Below, piece after piece: positions 6,617 to 13,064 of a stretch of 13,064 bases of DNA; position 1 is the first letter of the stretch, and each line of letters starts with the position of its first letter. The notes beneath the pieces were generated by a model, which worked only from the letters and a program-made list of their open reading frames with translations, was not told the origin of the DNA and made no database searches. The translations under genes were made by a program, and so were the position numbers. The DNA comes from Bacillaceae bacterium (GTDB lineage: Bacteria; Bacillota; Bacilli; Bacillales_A; Planococcaceae), in contig JASLGI010000046.1 of NCBI GenBank assembly GCA_030149685.1, positions 1-13,064 of the forward strand, read 5' to 3'.

Positions 6617-8422
6617 ATGAAACGCTGGTATCTATTATCGTTTGTCTTACTTTTGTTACTTCCTGTAACGATCGTTCAAGCGAACTCACCACCAACAGAA
6701 GAGATAGTCTTAACAGAAGAGGAATTACTAGAAGAGGCAGAGCGAAATGGATGGCTAGAACCTTCCCGTACCCCGGAAACGTCTGAAAGCCTGAAAGAAC
6801 AAAAATTAGTTCACCAATTAAGTGAAGAGTTTTTAAAAAACATTCAACAACGTAAAAGTAACTTCACAATTTCTGGATTTACATTCGATTTTTCTATTAC
6901 ATCAAGAGAACAGGCGAATCGAATTATTTTCCAAGCAGTCATCGCTGCTTACAATAAAGATGAATACCTCGCTTATGATGCTCGAGGATATACACTTCGA
7001 TACACATACACATCATCAAATATTTCCGCTACTTTCGACCATAAATATGGAATGACGAAAGAAGAAGCAGATTATGTAGAAGAGGAAACGCAACGACTCG
7101 CGCCAATCATTACGAAAAACGCGAAAAATGATCATGACAAAGTGAAAGCGATTCATGACTATGTCGTTTTGAATACAGAGTATGACCAAAAGATGCGTCA
7201 AGAATTTAACACACCTTACCACGCACTTAAACGAAAAGAAACATTATGTAGCGGGTACTCAACATTAACATTCAAATTGTTAGAAGCTGTTGATGTCCCT
7301 GTTCGTCTCATTAGCGGAACGTCTAACGGTGTAGGTCACGCATGGAACATGGTGCAATTAGATGGTAAATGGTATCACTTAGATACAACGTGGGACGACC
7401 CAGTAAATAGACCTGCAGACTATGTAACTTACAACTACTACATGTTAGATGATCGTACATTAAAAGAAACACACTTTTGGACACCAGGTGGTTTAAACAA
7501 ATATGACCGCCCCTATCCAGCAGCATCAAGTAACTATAAACGTCACTTAGAAGATATTCATTTCTTCGATTTACTTGCAACAATTTCACAAAACAGTGTA
7601 ACGTTAACGACTCCAGAAAGCGCAGTCGCTTATTTCCAACAAGAAATCGACTACTATGAAGATGACGCAGTCGTCTTCTTACCAAAAAATATGGGTCGTG
7701 ACGTATTACGTAAAATAGCAACAATTACTGCAACAAACAATCGTGACGTGAAACTCTTAATGTACTTCCAAGACCCGACAAAACGAAATCCAAATTATCA
7801 ACGGTTCCGCCTAACATTTGACTACCAAGGAAAGAAACCGACCGTGAAGAAACTGCAATTTGCTCAACCGAAAACGGGTTTCTTCCATGTTCATGAATCT
7901 TTCCCACTTCAAGTACAAGCAGTTCTTTCAAATGGTGAAGTGTTAGATGTAACAAAGCGCAGTGACTTTTTATTAATCGATCCGAACGATGTTGCAACAT
8001 TTTCAAACGGTATGGTTCAACTCGTCCAACGTGGCACATTTGACCTTTTCGCACGCTTCAGAGAGCAAGAAGTCATTATGCCTGTTCAATCGGAGTTTGA
8101 ATGGATGTTAGACAAAGATCAGTTCGATAAGTACGAAGAAAAGAAATACGATACACCGACGGATCATACGTGGACGATCGTATTCAATGACAAACTTCAT
8201 CGTCACATCCAAAACAATCCACAGTTTTACGTCGTCGTATCAAAAGCAAATGGTGAAGATGCAAAAGCGCAAATCGTTACAGACTACAACGTCTTAAAAA
8301 TTCATCCACCGGTCAACGGTTATGAACCAAAAACGACATATAACGTCTTTATTCATGATATTCGCAACCAATCGAACGATATCATTTCACCACCTGTCCG
8401 CTTTACATTTACGACAAAATAA
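6617..8422 (+). CDS. Secreted transglutaminase-like protein with C-terminal Ig-like domains (paralog 1)
   Basis: This 601-residue protein has a signal peptide of about 22 residues (ending TIVQA). A short conserved helix TEEELLEEAERNGW comes next, and then a region that precedes the catalytic core. The transglutaminase-like core (about 170-300) shows the papain-like triad: Cys211 (TLCSGYS), His241 (VGHAWN) and Asp256 (YHLDTTWDDP). Residues about 409-485 form an Ig-like domain (SNGEVLDVTKRSDF; DPNDVATFSNG) and 517-601 an SbsA-type Ig domain ending in FTFTTK. The family includes protein cross-linking enzymes, proteases and inactive members, so the reaction here is unknown; the intact triad suggests catalysis. 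It is a close paralog of 10359-12173, with triad residues at the same numbers. It has its own ribosome site and terminator, and the next gene is convergent. Confidence 0.88.
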   Translation: MKRWYLLSFVLLLLLPVTIVQANSPPTEEIVLTEEELLEEAERNGWLEPSRTPETSESLKEQKLVHQLSEEFLKNIQQRKSNFTISGFTFDFSITSREQANRIIFQAVIAAYNKDEYLAYDARGYTLRYTYTSSNISATFDHKYGMTKEEADYVEEETQRLAPIITKNAKNDHDKVKAIHDYVVLNTEYDQKMRQEFNTPYHALKRKETLCSGYSTLTFKLLEAVDVPVRLISGTSNGVGHAWNMVQLDGKWYHLDTTWDDPVNRPADYVTYNYYMLDDRTLKETHFWTPGGLNKYDRPYPAASSNYKRHLEDIHFFDLLATISQNSVTLTTPESAVAYFQQEIDYYEDDAVVFLPKNMGRDVLRKIATITATNNRDVKLLMYFQDPTKRNPNYQRFRLTFDYQGKKPTVKKLQFAQPKTGFFHVHESFPLQVQAVLSNGEVLDVTKRSDFLLIDPNDVATFSNGMVQLVQRGTFDLFARFREQEVIMPVQSEFEWMLDKDQFDKYEEKKYDTPTDHTWTIVFNDKLHRHIQNNPQFYVVVSKANGEDAKAQIVTDYNVLKIHPPVNGYEPKTTYNVFIHDIRNQSNDIISPPVRFTFTTK

Positions 8423-8423
8423 G

Positions 8424-8460
8424 AAAAAGTCCAGAAGCATTGTTCGCTTCTGGACTTTTT
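8424..8460. terminator. Bidirectional terminator between convergent genes
   Basis: The 15-bp perfect stem AAAAAGTCCAGAAGC / GCTTCTGGACTTTTT encloses a 7-nt loop. It carries T runs when read from either side and serves both the transglutaminase-like gene and the convergent amidase gene. Confidence 0.93.
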
Positions 8461-8465
8461 TCTGT

Positions 8466-10007
8466 TTAATGAAGACGTTTCGAAGGTGTTCCTCCTACTT
8501 GTTGATACAATGAAGTAATTCCTTTTTTGCCTTCATAATGGTAGTAATAATCTAGTGTCGCTAAATAAATCGCACGCCCCATTTTTTGTTGTTCTTTTGG
8601 TGTTCGAATGTAGTAGTTATCGCCTTTGTTATTGATAAATCCTGCTTCAATCAATGTCGCTGGCATTGCCGTCTCACGGATGACAGCAAAATTCGCTGTT
8701 TTAACTCCGCGGTCGCGTAACGGCCATGCTTCTACCATACGATTTTTCATATAAGAAGCGAGCGCTTTCGCTGGCTTCACTGACGCTGCATTCGACGTCC
8801 CGTAATGATACGTTTCTAATCCTGTCGCACTATCATTACCTGCTGAGTTAATGTGTACACTAATGAACATATTCGCTCGTGCAGCATTCGCCATACGTGC
8901 GCGTTCAGATAAACCGACGAAACGATCATCGGTACGTGTCATCATCGTACGCATTGACGCTTCGTTGAAATAATTGTTAGCATATTTAGAAATCGCTAAT
9001 GTCGCTTGTTTCTCTGTATAGCCGTGACCAATCGCACCTGGATCACTTCCACCATGACCGGGGTCAATCGCAATTAATTGATTGCGCACATAAGCAACAT
9101 CCGATGTGTTTGCTGGTGCTGGTGTCGTTTCTACAGGTTGACTCGGTGCTACTGGTGGCTTCGGCGGTGTAACGATTGCCGGGCGCTCATCAGACTCAGA
9201 CACGTCACCAACACTTAAATATTGCATATGAACATACCCATACTGTCCATTCGCTTGAATAAATGCCCAGTGACCTAACACTTTGTAAACCGTTACAGGT
9301 GTATTCGCGGGAATTTTAGCAATTTGAGCATACGTCGTTTTTGGACCTTTGCGCATATTTAATCCACTACCGACATTATCTTTCACATAATGGGGAACTC
9401 CTTGCAATTGTACCCCTTTCGTACGATATGTCGGATTGATCGTACGTGTTAAAAAGGCAGCGAAATCTCCGCGCTTCATTCCTTCTTTCACACCGAAATC
9501 TCCTGGACGAATTCCGTTAGCAATTCCTTGTGCCATTAAATAACTTCCTGCACGTGTAGCATTCGGAATCGCATTCCCATCTACACGGCTAAGTAATACA
9601 GCCATCTCACCACGATTTAACATTTGATTCGGTTTAAAAGTTCCGTCTTTGTAACCGGAAATAATCCCTGCATTTGCAGCCGACTGAATGTAACCGGATT
9701 CAACGCTACCTGACGTAATATCTTTAAACTTTGACCAACGTGGCGTTCCATCTAATCCGAGCGCCGCACCGATCATCATCGCCGCATGCTTACGTGTCAT
9801 TTGACCTTCTGCAACATAACGCGCTGGATCGTCAGAACTTAAAAATCCTCCTGTCGATAAAAACATCACTTCGTCATACATTCGATAATTTTCACCGATA
9901 TCAGCTGGCTGGGTCGTCATAATTTGTGCAGCCGTTCGTTCGGTCGGTAATAAAACGGTTCCAATGATTAAAACCGCAACGAACAACCACTGTTTCCATA
10001 CTTTCAT
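8466..10007 (-). CDS. SLH-domain N-acetylmuramoyl-L-alanine amidase (Amidase_3) with SH3b domain
   Basis: This 513-residue wall hydrolase is predicted to cut the bond between MurNAc and L-alanine in peptidoglycan. It has a signal peptide (about 1-27). Three SLH-type repeats follow at about 37-190: the second, with YIQSAANAGIISGYKDGTF, is clearest and the third is degenerate. An SH3b domain lies at about 205-268 (GSGLNMRKGP), then a Pro/Thr-rich linker (about 278-300) and an Amidase_3 domain (about 310-490). Predicted zinc ligands are His318 (DPGHGG), Glu332 (YTEKQ) and His385 (SVHINS), with catalytic Glu454 (LIEAGFINN); all are present. SLH domains usually bind pyruvylated secondary wall polymer, so the enzyme is probably held at the wall non-covalently. 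ATG 10007 follows an AAGGGG-type ribosome site by a few bases. It lies between the two transglutaminase-like paralogs on the opposite strand. Confidence 0.95.
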   Translation of the reverse strand: MKVWKQWLFVAVLIIGTVLLPTERTAAQIMTTQPADIGENYRMYDEVMFLSTGGFLSSDDPARYVAEGQMTRKHAAMMIGAALGLDGTPRWSKFKDITSGSVESGYIQSAANAGIISGYKDGTFKPNQMLNRGEMAVLLSRVDGNAIPNATRAGSYLMAQGIANGIRPGDFGVKEGMKRGDFAAFLTRTINPTYRTKGVQLQGVPHYVKDNVGSGLNMRKGPKTTYAQIAKIPANTPVTVYKVLGHWAFIQANGQYGYVHMQYLSVGDVSESDERPAIVTPPKPPVAPSQPVETTPAPANTSDVAYVRNQLIAIDPGHGGSDPGAIGHGYTEKQATLAISKYANNYFNEASMRTMMTRTDDRFVGLSERARMANAARANMFISVHINSAGNDSATGLETYHYGTSNAASVKPAKALASYMKNRMVEAWPLRDRGVKTANFAVIRETAMPATLIEAGFINNKGDNYYIRTPKEQQKMGRAIYLATLDYYYHYEGKKGITSLYQQVGGTPSKRLH

Positions 10008-10358
10008 ATAGCCCCTTCTTTCTTATTCGATTTTCTTCCTTCATCATACTATGCCCTACTCGGTTTTTCTACTACCCTTCCTCCTATTTAGGTCTTTAGG
10101 CTTTTTGTATTTAAAAATACTTTCAACCTATATAGATTCGAAAGTTCTCTTTTACTTCTCACACTCTTCATAAATAACAAATCTTTATACCTAATTTTTT
10201 AATAGTTAAAAAAGGGTAAATAATAACAAATTACTACCATTATTAGATAAACTATCTATATATTTTCTAAGAATTTCTCACTCTTCACTTTTTCCCTATC
10301 AAAATTTCACTCTTTATCTTATGATAAAAGATATAGTTTTTAAAGGAGCAGATATTAC
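10008..10358. promoter_or_regulatory. Divergent AT-rich promoter region
   Basis: No gene is seen in these 351 nt. For the amidase, the minus strand shows TAGAAA (10071-10066), 17 nt, then TATGAT (10048-10043). For the second transglutaminase-like gene, TATGAT (10320-10325) is a likely -10 with no good -35, and AAAGGAG (10342-10348) lies 10 nt before ATG 10359. A perfect palindrome GTATTT-AA-AAATAC (10107-10120) sits upstream of the amidase promoter candidate and could be an operator, or just AT-rich chance. Confidence 0.45.
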
Positions 10359-12173
10359 ATGAAACGTTTTTTCACTCTCACTTTAATTGTTTTTTTATTA
10401 GCCATCTCTCCCTCTGTATTCGCAGCCGATAGTTACACAGAAGTGCATGTTACACAAGATGAACTTCACGAATTGGCTAAGCAAAATGGGTGGGACGATA
10501 TCCGTCAACCACAAGATGCTTTTATTTTACCGATTGACGTATTAGCTGAAACATTGTTTACGAATTATCAAACACGAAATACTGCTTTCGAGACGACAGA
10601 AATTCCTCTTCGTCCATTACAAGAAGGAGAAACGACACTCGATCGCCAAGCACAAATTCAACAAGCGGTCTATCAAGCAGTTCGTGCAGCTGCCCGAATG
10701 GATGAATCGATCGCTTACGATTTGAGAGCGTATAAGTTTAACTTTAAATTTTGGAGTGATCGAGTCATTTTCACTTTCGATTACAACTATGGGCAAACTT
10801 ATGATCAAGTGCTTTATGTAGAAAGTGAAGTCAAACGTATCGTTAACGACATTATCGACCCATCGATGAACATTCATGAAAAAATTAAAGCAATTCATGA
10901 TTATGTCGTTAAAAACACTGCTTACGATGCATCGATGAATCAAGAAGTTAACACGCCATACCACGCACTGACAGATCAAAAAACGTTGTGTGGAGGTTAT
11001 TCACAACTCACTTATTTATTACTAAAAGAAGCAGGCATTGAAGCGCGTATCATTAGTGGCCAATCGCAAGAAGTCAATCACGCATGGAACTTAGTAAAAG
11101 TAAATGGTGCTTGGTATCATTTAGATACGACATGGAACGACCCGCTCCCGGATAAACCTGGCCGTGTATTATACACTTATTATATGTTGCCAGACAAAGC
11201 GATGAAGAAGACACATCGTTGGAAAAATGGCGGCATTAACAATTACGACCGTCCTTATCCACGAGCAAACAGTTCTTACGTTTCACTTTTACAAGAAGAA
11301 GGATTTTTCCATACGTTATCTTCTCTTGAACGCCCAATAACAAAAGTACATACTGCTGATGAGCTTGAAAACATCGCTCTTAAAGCGGTCAATCGCTACG
11401 AACCTTCAGTAACTGTATCTTTTCCTTACGGCACGATTACAAAAAAAGAAGTAAACGATATTGCTGCTAAACTCCTTGACCGACCGGCACTCATCGTTCG
11501 TTATTCTTACACAGAAGCACCTCTTCATTACTCGCACATGAATGAAGCGACTTTTTATTTTGAATACGAAAATGCACCGACACTCGTTTCTTTAGAGTGG
11601 CACGGTATTCATCATCAAGTATTTGAAACATCGATCAACGATACATTGCCTCTCCATTTAATCGCTACGTGGGATAATGGTCAGCAGCGCGATGTTACGA
11701 AGTTTTCTGACGTCGCCATTAAACAATCAACCGTCGTTGCCGAGCGTAAAGGACAAAGTATTCATTTCTTCGACGAAGGAGTGATCAATGTATTAAGCAC
11801 ATATTATGATCAAACGATTGCTCACCAAATTCATGCACAAGAAGAAACAGAATGGCATATCCCTGAAGAATACCAACCGTATATCGAGGAAACATTAACG
11901 ACGACAGACGCGACAAAAGAATGGTCTCTCGCATTTAACGAACCGGTCAGAGACGAAAGCGAAATCATCATTCGTTCAATCGACCGAAACGAAGAAGTCC
12001 CTTTCAAAACGAAACAAGTTGAAAAGAAAGGCATGCCGACACTCGTCATCCGACCAGATTCTACTTGGGAAGAAGGAAAATATGTCGTCTTCTTAAAAGA
12101 TATTCAAAGTACACAACAACCTGCTCAATCATTAGCATATAAATATTACTTCACTTTCGAAGTGACACTATAA
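10359..12173 (+). CDS. Secreted transglutaminase-like protein with C-terminal Ig-like domains (paralog 2)
   Basis: This 604-residue protein is a paralog of 6617-8422 along its whole length. It has a signal peptide (about 1-22, ending SVFA), the conserved helix TQDELHELAKQNGW, and a core with Cys211 (TLCGGYS), His241 (VNHAWN) and Asp256 (YHLDTTWNDP). The paralogs share long blocks such as KAIHDYVV, NTPYHAL, WYHLDTTW and YDRPYP, and diverge more in the Ig-like part (about 409-486) and the C-terminal SbsA-type domain (about 519-604). The intact triad suggests both copies are active. Cross-linking or cleavage of surface proteins is possible, but the substrate cannot be told. No sorting signal or SLH domain is present. 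It has its own ribosome site and terminator, so it is probably monocistronic. Duplication of an ancestral gene, with the amidase between the copies, is the simplest history. Confidence 0.88.
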   Translation: MKRFFTLTLIVFLLAISPSVFAADSYTEVHVTQDELHELAKQNGWDDIRQPQDAFILPIDVLAETLFTNYQTRNTAFETTEIPLRPLQEGETTLDRQAQIQQAVYQAVRAAARMDESIAYDLRAYKFNFKFWSDRVIFTFDYNYGQTYDQVLYVESEVKRIVNDIIDPSMNIHEKIKAIHDYVVKNTAYDASMNQEVNTPYHALTDQKTLCGGYSQLTYLLLKEAGIEARIISGQSQEVNHAWNLVKVNGAWYHLDTTWNDPLPDKPGRVLYTYYMLPDKAMKKTHRWKNGGINNYDRPYPRANSSYVSLLQEEGFFHTLSSLERPITKVHTADELENIALKAVNRYEPSVTVSFPYGTITKKEVNDIAAKLLDRPALIVRYSYTEAPLHYSHMNEATFYFEYENAPTLVSLEWHGIHHQVFETSINDTLPLHLIATWDNGQQRDVTKFSDVAIKQSTVVAERKGQSIHFFDEGVINVLSTYYDQTIAHQIHAQEETEWHIPEEYQPYIEETLTTTDATKEWSLAFNEPVRDESEIIIRSIDRNEEVPFKTKQVEKKGMPTLVIRPDSTWEEGKYVVFLKDIQSTQQPAQSLAYKYYFTFEVTL

Positions 12174-12175
12174 CG

Positions 12176-12209
12176 AAAAGAGGCCCGAGTTTTCACTCGA
12201 GCCTCTTTT
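12176..12209. terminator. Bidirectional terminator between convergent genes
   Basis: The stem AAAAGAGGC-C-CGAGT pairs with ACTCG-A-GCCTCTTTT through one internal mismatch and a TTTC loop. T runs on either strand fit termination of both the second transglutaminase-like gene and the convergent wall-anchored gene. Confidence 0.9.
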
Positions 12210-12218
12210 TTCTATCAT

Positions 12219-13064
12219 TTATTGATCATCTGAACGTTTTTTCGATGGACGGAAATAAACAACTAATCCTCCGAGCATCGCTAATAAACCAGATAGCCAA
12301 GCCCACATCGATACTTGTTCATTCGTTTGTGGTAATTTGCTTTCTTTTTGTACAACTTGATTCATCTCTGCTTGTTGTGATGACGAAGAAGTATTCGTCG
12401 TTGTCATACCTTCTGTCACAGCCGGCGTTGAATCTTTCTCTACAACTTGTCCAAGAGTGTCATCATTCTTTTCACTCGTAGAGTTAGTAGAAGAATTGTC
12501 CTCACGTTCTCCTTCACCACTATAGTCTAACGGATAATCGCTAGGTTCTTCCGGCAATGAAGGTTCTTCATTGTCGTTATTGTCTCCTGGATACTGCGGA
12601 GATTCTTCTGGCGCTGGAGTAGGTGTCTCCTCATCATCGAGATCTTCTTCTTTTTCGTTATCTTGATTGACGATATCTTCTGGCGCTATCCAACCACCGC
12701 CGCCTCCACCACCTGTAGATGGTTTCTCTTCAGGTGTGTCTTTTCCATCTTCGGATGAATTGTCTTCACCTTCTGTTGAGCTACCGCCACCTGTAGATGG
12801 TTTCTCTTCAGGTGCGTCTTTTCCATCTTCGGATGAGTTGTCTTCACCTTCTGTTGTGCTACCGCCACCTGTAGATGGCTTCTCTTCAGGTGCGTCTTTT
12901 CCATCTTCAGATGAATGGTCTTCACCTTCTGTTGAGTTGCCGCCTCCTGTAGATGGCTTTTCTTCAGGTGCGTCTTTTCCATCTTCGGATGAATGATCTT
13001 CACCTTCTGTTGAGCTACCGCCTCCTGTAGACGGTTTCTCTTCAGGTGCATCTTTTCCATCTTC
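12219..13064 (-). CDS. C-terminal part of a sortase-anchored surface protein with Ser/Gly/Glu-rich repeats (runs off right edge)
   Basis: The frame is open from the right edge to TAA 12221-12219 (281 residues visible). From the N-terminal side it has 26-residue acidic repeats (unit EDGKDAPEEKPSTGGG then SSTEGEDHSS), a poly-Gly stretch, and a long acidic, Ser/Thr/Pro/Asn-rich wall-spanning region. A classical sorting signal ends it: LPQTN (12335-12321), a hydrophobic segment (MWAWLSGLLAMLGGLVVYF) and a basic tail (RPSKKRSDDQ). It should therefore be covalently attached to peptidoglycan by a sortase. LPQTN differs from the common LPXTG at the last position. The ligand-binding part lies outside the window. 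Low-complexity ORFs in other frames over the repeats are shadows. Confidence 0.9.
   Translation of the reverse strand, partial: EDGKDAPEEKPSTGGGSSTEGEDHSSEDGKDAPEEKPSTGGGNSTEGEDHSSEDGKDAPEEKPSTGGGSTTEGEDNSSEDGKDAPEEKPSTGGGSSTEGEDNSSEDGKDTPEEKPSTGGGGGGGWIAPEDIVNQDNEKEEDLDDEETPTPAPEESPQYPGDNNDNEEPSLPEEPSDYPLDYSGEGEREDNSSTNSTSEKNDDTLGQVVEKDSTPAVTEGMTTTNTSSSSQQAEMNQVVQKESKLPQTNEQVSMWAWLSGLLAMLGGLVVYFRPSKKRSDDQ
12321..12335 (-). other. LPQTN sortase recognition motif
   Basis: Minus-strand codons encode Leu-Pro-Gln-Thr-Asn 38 residues before the C terminus, followed by a hydrophobic helix and RPSKKR. Position and context are those of a sorting signal; the final Asn in place of Gly is a non-standard variant. 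Confidence 0.85.
12721..13064 (-). repeat. 78-nt tandem repeat (about 4.4 copies) in the wall-anchored protein
   Basis: Units start at 12721, 12799, 12877, 12955 and 13033, each exactly 78 nt (26 codons), with only a few differences per copy. The final copy toward the C terminus runs into a poly-Gly stretch. The array continues beyond the right edge. The high similarity suggests recent expansion by slippage or recombination, with copy number likely to vary between strains. Confidence 0.92.

Noticed and set aside
7016..8054. Minus-strand ORFs inside the first transglutaminase-like gene
   Set aside because: They lie opposite a well-supported gene with an intact triad and have no recognisable product.
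12667..13060. Pro/Ser-rich plus-strand ORF and His/Lys-rich minus-strand ORF over the 78-nt repeats
   Set aside because: Both arise because a 78-nt repeat (a multiple of 3) stays open in several frames. The Glu/Gly frame continues into the sorting signal, so it is the real one.

Overview
The window looks like a surface-protein island of a low-GC Gram-positive bacterium (Bacillota, most likely Bacillales). The reasons are AT-rich intergenic DNA, strong AGGAGG-type ribosome sites, a TTG start, FIVAR-type helical modules, an SLH-domain cell-wall amidase, Ig-like (Big_2 / SbsA-like) domains and a sortase sorting signal. Every protein that can be read appears exported or wall-associated. I cannot name the genus. 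No tRNA, rRNA, CRISPR array, transposase or phage gene was seen.

Layout: (1) 1-3414 (-) is a very long surface-protein coding segment running off the left edge. It holds alanine/glutamate/lysine-rich coiled coil, a FIVAR module and tandem beta-rich repeats of about 152 residues. It has no start codon: the frame is closed by a TGA just upstream and contains no ATG for about 439 codons. (2) Directly upstream of it, 3415-3495 (-), is a group II intron 3' end (catalytic domain V plus domain VI). (3) 3496-3928 is an AT-rich spacer. (4) 3929-3998 (+) is a second domain V + VI unit, pointing the other way, followed by (5) 3999-4352 (+), a second start-less surface-protein segment of 117 codons ending in a terminator. 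(6) 4464-6404 (+) is a subtilisin-family (S8) protease with Ig-like C-terminal domains. (7) 6617-8422 (+) and 10359-12173 (+) are two paralogous secreted transglutaminase-like proteins with intact Cys-His-Asp triads. (8) Between them, 8466-10007 (-) is an SLH/SH3b/Amidase_3 cell-wall amidase. (9) 12219-13064 (-) is the C-terminal part of a wall-anchored protein with 78-nt repeats and an LPQTN sorting signal, running off the right edge. Perfect or near-perfect hairpin terminators separate most units, so they are probably transcribed singly.

The most unusual feature is the pair of divergent group II intron 3' ends, each fused in the same phase to a surface-protein segment that cannot start its own translation. 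The two domain V copies differ by compensatory base-pair changes, so structure is being conserved. The intron 5' part (domains I-IV) and the 5' exon (start codon, signal peptide) are not in the window. The known parallel is the Clostridium tetani surface-layer gene whose group II intron splices alternatively to several downstream DV/DVI-exon units. Here the units face in opposite directions, so one ordinary cis transcript cannot serve both. That points either to trans-splicing or to DNA rearrangement between DV/DVI copies. Neither can be proved from the sequence alone.

In function the window reads as a cell-surface toolkit: interchangeable adhesin-like exons, a secreted protease and two transglutaminase-like enzymes with related C-terminal Ig-like domains, a wall amidase held by SLH domains, and a sortase substrate. 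A functional link between these genes is inference from proximity.
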